Shown one piece after another: positions 50,166 to 59,516 of a stretch of DNA of 64,000 bases. Numbering within the stretch: position 1 is the first letter of the stretch; each line of letters starts with the position of its first letter. The stretch covers positions 1,351,867-1,415,866 of the forward strand of contig ML133402.1 in assembly GCA_003864495.1 (NCBI GenBank). The letters are read 5' to 3'. Origin of the DNA: Nemopilema nomurai. Lineage: Eukaryota; Cnidaria; Scyphozoa; Rhizostomeae; Rhizostomatidae. Both the position numbers and the translations under genes were made by a program. The notes below the pieces were generated by a model. It made no database searches and was not told the origin of the DNA. It saw nothing but the letters and a program-made list of their open reading frames with translations.

Positions 50166-51671
50166 ATGGTCATCTTTGACCGCAATTTTTATGACTCAAA
50201 TAGAAACACGAGTAAAAGGGCATACCAAAAGAAGCATTTTAGAGTAAGAGAGGCTTCTTTAAAGTCAGTATTTCAAAAGATACGATTGTTTAAAGAGAAG
50301 GCTCATCTGACCAAAAAACACCAAGGCTATAGCCTTGCAAAAATTGTTATTTTTGACCGAAATTTTTATGCCTCAAATATGAACACGAGTGAAAGGGCAT
50401 ACCAAAAGAAGCATTTTAGTGGAAGAGTCGCTTACCTAAATTCAGTATTTCAAAAGATGCGATGGTTTAAAGAGAAGGCTCACTTTTCCAAAAAACAGCA
50501 AGGCTATAACCTTGCAAAAATGGCCATTTTTCACCAAAATTTTTATGACTCAAATATGAACACGAGTGAAAGGGCATACCAAAAGAAACATTTTAGTGTA
50601 AGAGTGGCTTCTTTAAATTCAGTATTTCAAAAGATACGATGGTTTAAAGAGACAGCTCACCTGCCCAAAAAACACCAAGGCTATAGCCTTGCCAAAATGG
50701 TCAGTTTCCGCCAAAATTTTTTTGACTCAAATATGAACACGAGTGAAAGGGTTTACCAAAAGAAGCATTTTAGTGTAAAAGTGGCTTCTTTAAATTCAGT
50801 CTTTCAAAAGATACGAAGGTTTAAAGAGAAGGCTCATCTGCCCAAAAAACACCAAGGCTATAGCCTTGCAAAAATTGTTATTTTTGACCGAAATTTTTAT
50901 GCCTCAAATATGAACACGAGTGAAAGGGCATACCAAAAGAAGCATTTTAGTGGAAGAGTCGCTTACCTAAATTCAGTATTTCAAAAGATGCGATGGTTTA
51001 AAGAGACGGCTCGTCTGCCCAAAAAACACCAAGGCTATAACCTTGCAAAAATGGCCATTTTTCACCAAAATCTTTATGCCTCAAAAATGAACACGAGTGA
51101 AAGGGCATACCAAAAGAAGCATTTTAGTGGAAGAGTCGCTTACCTAAATTCAGTATTTCAAAAGATGCGATGGTTTAAAGAGAAGGCTCACTTTTCCAAA
51201 AAACAGCAAGGCTATAACCTTGCAAAAATGGCCATTTTTCACCAAAATTTTTATGACTCAAATATGAACACGAGTGAAAGGGCATACCAAAAGAAGCATT
51301 TTAGTGGAAAAATGGCCTCTTTAAAATCAGTATTTCAAAAGATACGATGGTTTAAAGAGACGGCTCGTCTGCCCAAAAAACACCAAGGCTATAACCTTGC
51401 AAAAATGGCCATTTTTCACCAAAATCTTTATGCCTCAAAAATGAACACGAGTGAAAGGGCATACCAAAAGAAGCATTTTAGTGGAAGAGTCGCTTACCTA
51501 AATTCAGTATTTCAAAAGATGCGATGGTTTAAAGAGAAGGCTCACTTTTCCAAAAAACAGCAAGGCTATAACCTTGCAAAAATGGCCGTTTTTCAACAAA
51601 ATTTTTATGTCTCAAATATGAACACGAGTGAAAGGGAATATGAAAAGAAGCATTTTGGTAGAAGAGTTTAG
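50166..51671 (+). CDS. Open frame of 501 codons across the right end of the array (hypothetical repeat protein)
   Basis: Eight and a half units remain in frame without a stop, ending ...KKHFGRRV and TAG at 51669-51671. These edge units are the most diverged of the array (AYLNSVFQKMRW, AHFSKKQQGYNLAKM, FYASNMNTSERAY) and form their own two-unit blocks. No upstream ATG with a signal peptide, promoter or splice-site logic was found, and no homologue is recognised. Many differences between units change amino acids, so purifying selection is not evident. It is listed because the open frame is long, not because expression is shown. Confidence 0.25.
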   Translation: MVIFDRNFYDSNRNTSKRAYQKKHFRVREASLKSVFQKIRLFKEKAHLTKKHQGYSLAKIVIFDRNFYASNMNTSERAYQKKHFSGRVAYLNSVFQKMRWFKEKAHFSKKQQGYNLAKMAIFHQNFYDSNMNTSERAYQKKHFSVRVASLNSVFQKIRWFKETAHLPKKHQGYSLAKMVSFRQNFFDSNMNTSERVYQKKHFSVKVASLNSVFQKIRRFKEKAHLPKKHQGYSLAKIVIFDRNFYASNMNTSERAYQKKHFSGRVAYLNSVFQKMRWFKETARLPKKHQGYNLAKMAIFHQNLYASKMNTSERAYQKKHFSGRVAYLNSVFQKMRWFKEKAHFSKKQQGYNLAKMAIFHQNFYDSNMNTSERAYQKKHFSGKMASLKSVFQKIRWFKETARLPKKHQGYNLAKMAIFHQNLYASKMNTSERAYQKKHFSGRVAYLNSVFQKMRWFKEKAHFSKKQQGYNLAKMAVFQQNFYVSNMNTSEREYEKKHFGRRV

Positions 51672-51870
51672 GAGGCAAGTTTAGAATGTTTATATTGAAT
51701 AAAAACAAAAATAATAAAAATTAGGGGAGTTCAAGCGAGACATTTTGTATTAGATTCGCTTTTCAAAATAATTAATTCCGGAGATACGAATTCTTAAAGA
51801 GTTTGCAGATAGACATCGAAAAACCTTGGCTAAAGTCTTGTCATGCCTACTTTACACCAAACCGTTTACG
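51672..51870. repeat. Decayed array unit at the right border
   Basis: The string TTTTCAAAATAATTAATTCC, followed by GATACGAATTCTTAAAGAG and AAAACCTTGGCTAAAGTCTTG, follows the unit's order (TATTTCAAAAGATACG, TTTAAAGAG, AACACCAAGGCTATAACC) at low identity. A similarly decayed partial unit lies at about 37110-37210 on the left. Decayed edges are usual for tandem arrays homogenised by unequal crossover. Confidence 0.55.
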
Positions 51871-51960
51871 ACTAAAATGTGAGCTGCAATTTAAAATCAG
51901 TTTAAATGAAGAAATTTGGTCGTGGATTCGCCTTTGTATCTTGACTTTTTCTAGAGTCAG

Positions 51961-52180
51961 CAAATATTGAAGGGACGAATGATGTTCCAAAAGAGAGAGA
52001 GAGCTCTATTTTAACAATCAGTGGTTTTTAAAAAGCTATAGCTTCCGAGGGCCTCGTCTCCTGCTCCCCCATAAGGGCGTTGCCCCTTGACCCTAGACCC
52101 CTCCCCGCATACCCACTTCTGCAACTCACGTTACGCCACTGACCAAATATTGAAGGGACGACTGATGCTCCAAAAGAACA
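51961..52180. repeat. Direct repeats of about 37 bp bracketing a transposon-end-like segment
   Basis: CAAATATTGAAGGGACGA... at 51961 recurs at 52144 with two mismatches over about 37 bases, a period of 183. Between them, 52020-52141 is GC-rich with many CCCC and CCCT strings. On the minus strand it begins CAGTGGCGTAAC, a start resembling hAT and related transposon termini. The direct repeats are too long for an ordinary target duplication, so a local tandem duplication is more likely. Confidence 0.55.
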
Positions 52181-54239
52181 CTCAGGCCGCAAGCTTGACA
52201 AGACGACACATGTTTAAGGATTACTAATTTATTACTCTAACTGATATACAGCGATTATGCTTATAAAAAATTATAGTTGTCATAAAAATTCTCACTTACC
52301 ACTTGATGCGATGCATCTCTTCAATGAAAAACGTCACGATATATCTTTATAGCCATAACCGTAAGAGAACAATTGAAATGCCACCAGGTTTGTCCTTTGC
52401 CAAAGAGACTGTAAACAGACTAAACTTGGTTAGCAAACGATCCATCTTTTATAGGCAGAGAAGTAATTGTGACGTCATTTGATTGGATGCAGTAATGCCA
52501 ATCGTAAGCCGATTGGTTGATGACTCTGCGCATGGAAGGCGCATTCGGACCATGAAGGGGCTTACTAAAGAAAAACCGTACTTCTGAGAAAGTTCAATTT
52601 GTGCATGGTCAAAGAAGACCAGTGGTCGAGTAATAAGATGTAAAAGATTTTCCGTAGCCGACACACTGCATTTGGCATGTAGCGCCATTTGCATGCATGT
52701 AAAGAATAAGCGATGCGCTTCTTTATAACTCCGACGCTCTTATCTATTACTTTCAACCGTTGCTTAACATGTCATTTCATTTCTAACTAAAGTAACCATG
52801 ATTTAACTCTGCATCCAGATGAATTCCTTTCCTTGGATTCCTCGTATCATCATTTTTGTATAAATCTGATCAGAAATAAAAAAACGATCAGAAAAGAACA
52901 CAATTTGACTTTTTTGGATAACGAATGGCACGCAGGACCCGCCTTCCTTCAAAGAAAACCACAGGGCGCTCAGGTGTTGCTGCTTGCTTGTTTGTAAAAA
53001 GAAGAACAATGTGCTCTTCTTCGTAATGCCAATGGCTCTAACGTCAAATGATAAAAAGCAACTATAAGTAATAAAATAAAGTAACTAATGCAAGTAGTAA
53101 CAATAGGGGTTTCAATTGGGTTTGTTACTTCAGTAACCTCCTTCATTGTCCACATTGTGATCGATTACCATATTGTTTACTAGCAAAGCAAATTTGAGGC
53201 CTGAACAGCCATTACGGTCACCAGTAACGATTCTAAAGCTTCAACCTAGCACACGAGGTAGCCCATGAGGCAGACTCATACGGGGTTTAGCACGCATTGG
53301 CAAAAATGCTAGGTGAAATATAGTTCTGCAACTCTCACAGCACAAGATGCTTTTCTGTTATGACGTTATCAAGGCACAGTTAGGGCAGGCATAGCTATGA
53401 TAATATATCATTGGCACTTGATAATCCAAGAGTTATTTGCGGCCTTCATATGCTGCTGTGGCTTTTTGAATTGGATGTTGTGGCAAATGATTTTAACGTG
53501 CATTGTGAAGGCCTTTGCAGCCAAACAACAATTGACTTTGAATTTAATTTTATGTACAGGACACCTCGTGTACACACAGGCTTATCAATTACAGATATAT
53601 TTCTCTGTTAATGAATAAAGATCAAAGTTCTCTGAAAGCAAAGTTTTCTAAAAATCATTAAGTTTTGTTATGATTTAACTTAAAGAAGATTTCATAATTT
53701 AGATCTAATGATATCTGCGACACAGAACAAAGCCTCGTATTGATGTTGAGACTCCCAGCAGCTCTGCTTTTTTTTGATCAACGGGTTATCGTATAGATAT
53801 CAGTTACACTGTTTTTGACAGAGCGAACAAAACAGGATGAATTAAGGCTGTGGTACGCTCCTTACATGAATTCTGATAATTTTTGCATTTTAGCTCACTT
53901 TCATGTGGCTTTAAGGAGTCAATTCAAACTCACCAGAGGAGCAGGTGCCTTTGGTAAAGAATTTATAGCTATTCAAAAAGTCAACTGTGTTGGTTGGCCT
54001 CTCAAATATCACAACGTCTGAGATGGAGATAAGAAGCTGGATGCTTGCTTGGCTGTGAGTAGAATTGTAAATGTATTTCTGTTACGAAAAATATTTTGAA
54101 TGAGCTCATTAAAAAAAGACTTTCAGCGACATGTCTTTCATCGATTCGTGACGCATCGCAGGCAGCCGTCCGATCGTTACGGCGAAAATGCAGAGGAGCA
54201 TTCCGAAGTTCAAACTAAGCTTTTAAAATGCATTCTTGA
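52181..54239. other. Intergenic stretch
   Basis: Only short open frames without domains on both strands. A possible mini-exon, 54023-54054, ends at a strong donor (GGCT|GTGAGT) in the phase required by the PAN exon at 56515. The peptide it would encode (MEIRSWMLAW) is a poor signal sequence. Confidence 0.4.
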
Positions 54240-54968
54240 AGGGCCACTCCAGCCAAAAAATTGAATTGAATTGCTTTTGAACGCCATTAGCGGACGGATT
54301 GAAGTCACACGGGTTTTCGGCTTTGGATAGTTCCCCGGTGGGGGTCATCGGCTGTCTAAAGCGTGTACGAAAAATTTCAAAATGTCAGACACCACTTCAC
54401 GCGACACGGAATGTTTCTGTTTGAGTGTTTGTCAAGGATTGTCGGACTTTTATTTTGATTCCCTATCAGCAGATGATGATTCTCGTGGCTCGCCAGATAT
54501 TCTGACTCAAGATAGAAAGATGCCAATTTTTCAAAAAAAATGGTCACATCTGCTCCCTTATGAAATCAGCCCGTATAAATTTGACAATAGGGCTAATGCG
54601 CTTGTCGACTAATGGCTTTCAACTCTCAAACGACAGTTATTCATGAAGCATGTGCACTTTCGATCGACCTCCGAAACACCGATGTCAAATCGCCAATTAC
54701 CGAGCCCCCAATGAGCCGTGCGAATTTCAGTGCGAACGTATAACAATTGTGCCGAATGTTGAAACAATGGTTCCTTCATACGTCACAAGGTACTTTCTCC
54801 GAAAAAAATTTGGTCGTACTTTTAAGGTGATTCTCAACTTTGATGAGCGTCTATATCTCGAGAACGGGTAGAGATTTTCGAAAAAAAATTTCACTATGGC
54901 TTCCAACTCTCGACTAGCTACCAATTTTTGCAAAAATCTCAGAAATTTTTCTTGGCTGGAGTGGCCCT
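54240..54968. mobile_element. DNA-transposon-like element with AGGGCCACTCCAGCCAA inverted termini
   Basis: The left end reads AGGGCCACTCCAGCCAA and the right end is its exact inverse, TTGGCTGGAGTGGCCCT, 729 bases apart. No clear target duplication is seen, so the superfamily is undetermined. Inside, 54382-54612 is open for 76 codons (start MSDTTSRDTECFC), and 54650-54871 is open for 73 codons and includes CEFQCERITIVPN. These may be remnants of a transposon protein or chance frames. The region between the ends is otherwise unremarkable. Confidence 0.7.
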
Positions 54969-56063
54969 GTAATTCTCATCTACGATTGCCTTTAGTGGGA
55001 ATTTGAAACCGAAAAGGTTAAGGCAACTGGATTTCTTACGAAGGATCATAGAGTGCGGAAAAAAAACCAACCCGAATTTGAAACCGTGACATTTGCTGCT
55101 AGCTATTTGCCAGCGTCAATTGAAAGCATTTGAGGTTAAAAACAGATTCAGGACGATTCATATGACCTAAATATGAGTCTGTCTGTTTGGAAATTACATA
55201 TACAGTTATTCAAGGTAAATTTGTGGACTGAAGACAGATCTTCTATAACAGCACCTGGCGTTTGCTCGTGATTCATGAAAGTTATTTACTCTTAGAAGAT
55301 TTCCAAACAGCAAACAGAGGCAGTTGGACTCCCTATACTACCTATAGACACCCTATGGATACTATTGCTCTGCTGTTCATGTAGTTGTTACGAGGGCTAC
55401 TTTACTGAATTCTACACTCTAACACTACGAGCAAACATAAGTTTTAACAGCAGTGATAACCAAAGCACACGTTATAACAAAATACATCGGCTCTTACACA
55501 ACGCATGGCTTTCTCTCTCCAGCTTTGGGAGCAATGCGCTTTGAAAACTGTCTTTAGTAGTTACGCTTACGGTAACGCTATCTGCTGTAAAAATAGGTAT
55601 CCTGTCGCTGTGTACGAAGAATGCCTTTACTCTGTTGATGCTTTATCGGCAGTTTCATAGCATCCGCTACGCCCATTGAACACAGGGCGTTCCAAATGCT
55701 ATTCTACGCATACGCATTATCAGATGAAGTTAACGTTTCTAGAAGCTTTTCCCCGTGCGTAGAATCACAAATTTCCAGTCAACACGATTTCCCTAATAGA
55801 TTCCACACTACAATACCACCTGTGTTTCGCCAATCAAAGCTTTTATTGCCACAATATCCGCATCTTCTTTTACAAAGGATTTATTGTTTTTGCGAAAAGC
55901 CGTGCCAACTTCCCTTCTGGCAATGATACAATACTTTTTTGCATCATTGACTTCGTAATGACATTGAGTCAACCTCATTTCGTGGTCGCAAGCAATAGAA
56001 ATCGGTACCGTAATTACACGAAAACGAGCATGCCTTGCATACCAAAAAAGTTACGGAAGAACA

Positions 56064-56064
<1 letters not shown>
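54969..56064. other. Intergenic stretch upstream of the FReD gene
   Basis: No conserved exon was found. The missing signal-peptide exon and promoter of the PAN/FReD gene could be here or further left. Confidence 0.4.
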
Positions 56065-56065
<1 letters not shown>

Positions 56066-56114
<49 letters not shown>

Positions 56115-56253
56115 AATTTATAAACTTCTATTATTTATTTATTATATATATATATATATATAAATTTATAAACTTCTATTATTTATTTATTTATTTATAA
56201 ACATTTATTTATAAATTTATTTATAAATTTATAAATATATAAATATATAAATT
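56066..56253. repeat. (TA)n and TTTA-rich simple repeat
   Basis: A perfect TA run of more than 40 bases (from 56066) is followed by TTTATTTATT, a second TA run at about 56141-56162, and TTTATAAA units. Confidence 0.95.
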
Positions 56254-56514
56254 TGTCTTCTGATACTTCCGTAGCACAGTGCTCAATACGTTAGCACGTA
56301 GAGTGTGATATATCATAGATTGATAAATTCTATATGAATTGAAAGATTTTGTTTACTGGTGGTAGGAAAAGCATGAACCATATACGGAGGCAAAAAGATT
56401 TGAAATTGGATGTCATCCATTCGTATTATCAAAAAAAGTAGCATTCTTTGCTAAAAAACTATAGTGCATGGGTTCAAGCTGTAAACCATTCATTTGACTC
56501 TCGCCGTTTTTCAG

Positions 56515-57038
56515 CACAAAGTTGATACTGGAAGGCTTAATAGACAACACCAAGAGCCACATCCTGCGACTTGAGTGTCAAGGAATAGCAAACTTCAGCA
56601 TAGAAAAACAAAATAAGGTTATGCCGAAGTCCGTGATCGATTCATTCATGCATTTGACGCTGCAGGAATGCAAGGCACATTGTCTGTATAACAATGAATG
56701 CAGATCCATAAATTACCAAGATGATGGGGACAAGAAATGCCAGCTGAATAACCGAACCACAGAAGACGCTCGTTATAGGGTGGTGTTAAAGAGAAGATCT
56801 GGTTGGAGATATCTGACAACAGACCACAAAGAAACCAAGGTATGACTGAATATGACGGGTATCTTCATTGTCGGCACCGAAGAATCAAAAGCCAGCAGTG
56901 TAAGCCTACGTCTTCTTGATGGAGCACTTCTTTCGTTTAATCACCCATCCTTGTCAATGTTTGGGACAAAAACTCTCTAGATTTCTGAGTAAGAACGGCA
57001 GATTCTTCAATGCTTAATTCTACTAATCGAGTGTGCTT

Positions 57039-57111
<73 letters not shown>

Positions 57112-58862
57112 AATATACGCATTGCATGTTATATTCTGTAGCTCTGAAACTGTTTCTGACTGACTGACTGAACTTTACAATTATACATATATTGGTTATT
57201 CTAAAAATAAATTTGCTGATGAGGAACGAGAGCGGATGATGAAATGATGATGTAATGAGAATGGAAGTCTAGGCTGACGAGCGAGAAAAGATGTGTCACC
57301 ATGACATGGTTGATTGAGTAGGAATTTCAACGATGGTTTGAATTCTGTCAAATTGGCCAAGCCAAAATGGAATGACTTAAACAATTCGTTTAAAAAATGT
57401 TGCAGACGCCTAGTTCTGCAAACGGTTTAATTATATTCAATCCTTATAGAGTAGCACCATTGCAACAAGTAAAAAACCAAATGGTTCACTTCTAGGTAGG
57501 CCATAACTGCCAGAAATACAGCCCATGCAGAGAGGATCAGTTATGCCTGGACACGTGCAGCTGCCCTGGCTACAGGTGCATCCAGTGCAAGCCGAATGAA
57601 ATCGGTCTGCCTTGTCACCGCGGTAAGTTGAAACGATTCGACATTGCCCGCCCCAGGTCTCTTTCCAGGTCTTTGCAAAGTGCTTTCTCGCAGCACCTCG
57701 CTTTGCCAACTTCACAACTCATCTTGCTGTTACATGCACCTCAAATCAATTCCGCAGTATTTCTATTTCCAATAGCCAAGGCTGCATGAATAATTGCAAT
57801 TTTGCTTTTATATTTTTCGAGATACCATTTCGGTGACACTCAGAATATCTACTGAAGCAGGATACGTTTTCCCTCATTCCAGAAACGATCTCTCAGATTT
57901 CAAAATTCACTTTACGACGCACAATTTCAGGTTCAGTGATCGTGCGAATCGTTGAATATTTAATTCCAATAACCCCATATACCCAGTTATTTTCTGAAAA
58001 CCCTAGGATTTAAACTTTGGCTAATGCTATTGCAAAATGACAACCATCGGAACAGCAAGAAAGTCAACGGGGTTTGCAGTGGAAATTCTAAGCTTTTGTT
58101 TGTTTAAGGGCCTCCTTTGTGGCTCGGAGCATCGAAGTAAAATTATAAAATTACTTTTTTTATCCTGCAGTCTGGAGAGATTGCGATGACGCAAAAAATT
58201 CTGGCTACACAGAGAACGGTGTTTACGTCATCAACCCAACAGAAGTCCCAGAGAACAGATTTGAGGTTTACTGTGACATGAAGACTCGCCAAAAAGCCTG
58301 GGTAGTGTTTCAGAGAAGAAGAAGCAACTCAATGAGCTTTGAACGGAACTGGCAAGAGTACGAAGATGGGTTTGGATCGCTCTACCACAACTTTTGGCTG
58401 GGTCTTAAAAAGCTGTACTATTTGACAAAAGATCGGACTGCAATTTTACGAATCGAACTTAAAAGCTGGCGTAATCTTGAAAGAAAATTTGCGAAGTACG
58501 CGGTCTTCTCAGTGAGCGGCCCGAGCGATAACTACAGGCTACAGGCGTTGAACTACAGTAGTGACAGTACATTGATTGACAGCCTGACGCCATCAGCAAA
58601 CTCGGACAGACAAAATGCCAATGGAATGCAATTTTCCACATATGACAAGGATAATGATTTGTTAGTTGAAAACTGCGCTTCAGATTATAAAGGTGGTTGG
58701 TGGCACAACAAATGCTTTGAGGCAAACCTAAATAACTTGTACGACGTTAATGGAACAGCTGGAAATAATGCAACCTATGTCTCATGGACATCTTTACATG
58801 GCGTCTACGGTGGCATAAAATCCACGACGATGAAACTTGGATTCAATGAACCTCTTAATTGA
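56515..58862 (+). CDS. Secreted PAN/apple + Cys-rich + fibrinogen-related domain protein, 5' end not found
   Basis: Three plus-strand exons: 56515-56839, 57496-57622 and 58171-58862 (TGA stop). The phases fit (0 after the first, 1 after the second). Exon A encodes a PAN/apple-like domain, with four Cys in LECQG, LQECKAHC, NECRSINY and KKCQLNN. Exon B encodes about 42 residues with eight Cys, including CLDTCSCPGYRCIQC, resembling an EGF-like or spacer module. Exon C encodes about 230 residues of fibrinogen C-terminal (FReD) fold: DCDDAKNSGYTENGVYVINP, VYCDM, the calcium-site region STYDKDND, then NCASDYKGGWWHNKCFEANL. FReD proteins bind acetylated sugars and act in innate recognition and adhesion; this class is expanded in cnidarians. 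An in-frame TGA at 56495-56497 lies upstream of the first exon, so a signal-peptide exon must lie further upstream. The gene converges on SEC63. Confidence 0.93.
57042..57109. repeat. (GA)n microsatellite in an intron of the PAN/FReD gene
   Basis: A perfect GA dinucleotide run of about 68 bases. Length is likely to be polymorphic. Confidence 0.97.
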
Positions 58863-59045
58863 ACACTTTATTGAAGCGAAGTGCATATCACAGGATAGGC
58901 CAGCACCGTAGGGTGATTATATTACCACACGTGGCATTATGTTAACAGTGTATCAAATGATAATTTTTAGTACAGGCACCTGCACTTTGATTAGATGTCA
59001 CCTGTAGAACAGTCGATACGTCTTGCAGCCAAGGGCGTACCATAT

Positions 59046-59125
59046 TTGACCTATTTAACGCCCTCCTTCTCTTTAACGCCCCTTCTTCATTAACGCCCAC
59101 CCTAAAAACTAAAAAATCGAATTAA
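59046..59125. repeat. TTTAACGCCC-type dispersed repeat
   Basis: TTTAACGCCCTCC, TTTAACGCCCCTTC and TTAACGCCCACCC occur at intervals of about 20 bases, followed by GAATTAACGCG. They resemble the AAACGCC clusters in SCAF4/8 intron 6 and may belong to the same family. Confidence 0.45.
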
Positions 59126-59488
59126 CGCGAGAAAAAAATTAATTAAGTAGATCAAATACTTAAAATAGAGCTAAAAATATGAGACCGAAGTAGCTGCTAT
59201 GCCAATAAGATTGTTTTGATGCTTTAACCGACGGCAAATAATAAAATTTAATATGATGAATGATCTTCAACAAAAAGAAAACATAAAAAATAGACCTGTA
59301 TTCTTTCTTGAGACATGTCTGCAACAGAAACATAACAAGGCAGAGCTTGAGCACTATGACGCAGGCAACATTAGCACTATCTGGTGTAGCTATAATTTAA
59401 TCTTCACCCATCAACTAATTGCTCTTCTATTCACAAAGCTGCTACTAAAGCACCCTGCTGAAGGCGGCTCGATCTCACACCTGCAGGG

Positions 59489-59494
59489 TTTATT
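59489..59494 (-). terminator. Candidate poly(A) signal of SEC63
   Basis: The minus strand reads AATAAA 22 bases after the SEC63 TGA stop. Confidence 0.4.
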
Positions 59495-59516
59495 TTGGAC
59501 TGCAATGCAATTCGAA

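Larger units (their letters stand above)
37110..51671 (+). repeat. 14.5 kb tandem array of a 177-bp unit (59 codons), about 80 copies
   Basis: The same unit recurs head to tail. For example, the ATG before GTCATTTTTGACC at 37558 is followed by the equivalent ATG at 37735, exactly 177 bases later. One plus-strand frame is open through the unit and, because 177 is divisible by three, through many units: 40081-41442 (453 codons), 42285-42989, and 50166-51671 (501 codons, ending in TAG). The 59-residue unit runs VASLNSVFQKIRWFKETAHL, then PKKHQGYNLAKM, FHQNFYDSNRN and TSERAYQKKHFSGR. It is rich in Lys, Arg and aromatic residues and resembles no domain I know. The other five frames carry stops. 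Left-edge and many central copies have single-base indels, and TGA replaces TGG at 37499-37501 and at about 50109. A nucleosome-sized satellite and a repeat-protein gene both remain possible. Confidence 0.95.
58863..59516. other. Short convergent intergenic region
   Basis: About 650 bases separate the stop codons of the PAN/FReD gene (plus) and SEC63 (minus). Both 3' untranslated regions lie here, with the TTAACGCCC repeat cluster between them. Confidence 0.6.

Noticed and set aside
37110..51671. Array considered as a CRISPR locus
   Set aside because: Units are contiguous with no unique spacers, the period is 177 bp, and the surrounding genes are animal genes with introns.
54023..54054. Possible first exon of the PAN/FReD gene (MEIRSWMLAW, donor GTGAGT)
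   Set aside because: Phase fits the exon at 56515, but the peptide is a weak signal sequence and an inserted transposon lies between. Kept only as a candidate.
57437..57715. 92-codon minus-strand frame with many cysteines
   Set aside because: Antisense of the cysteine-rich exon of the PAN/FReD gene, which is fixed by splice sites and phases on the plus strand.
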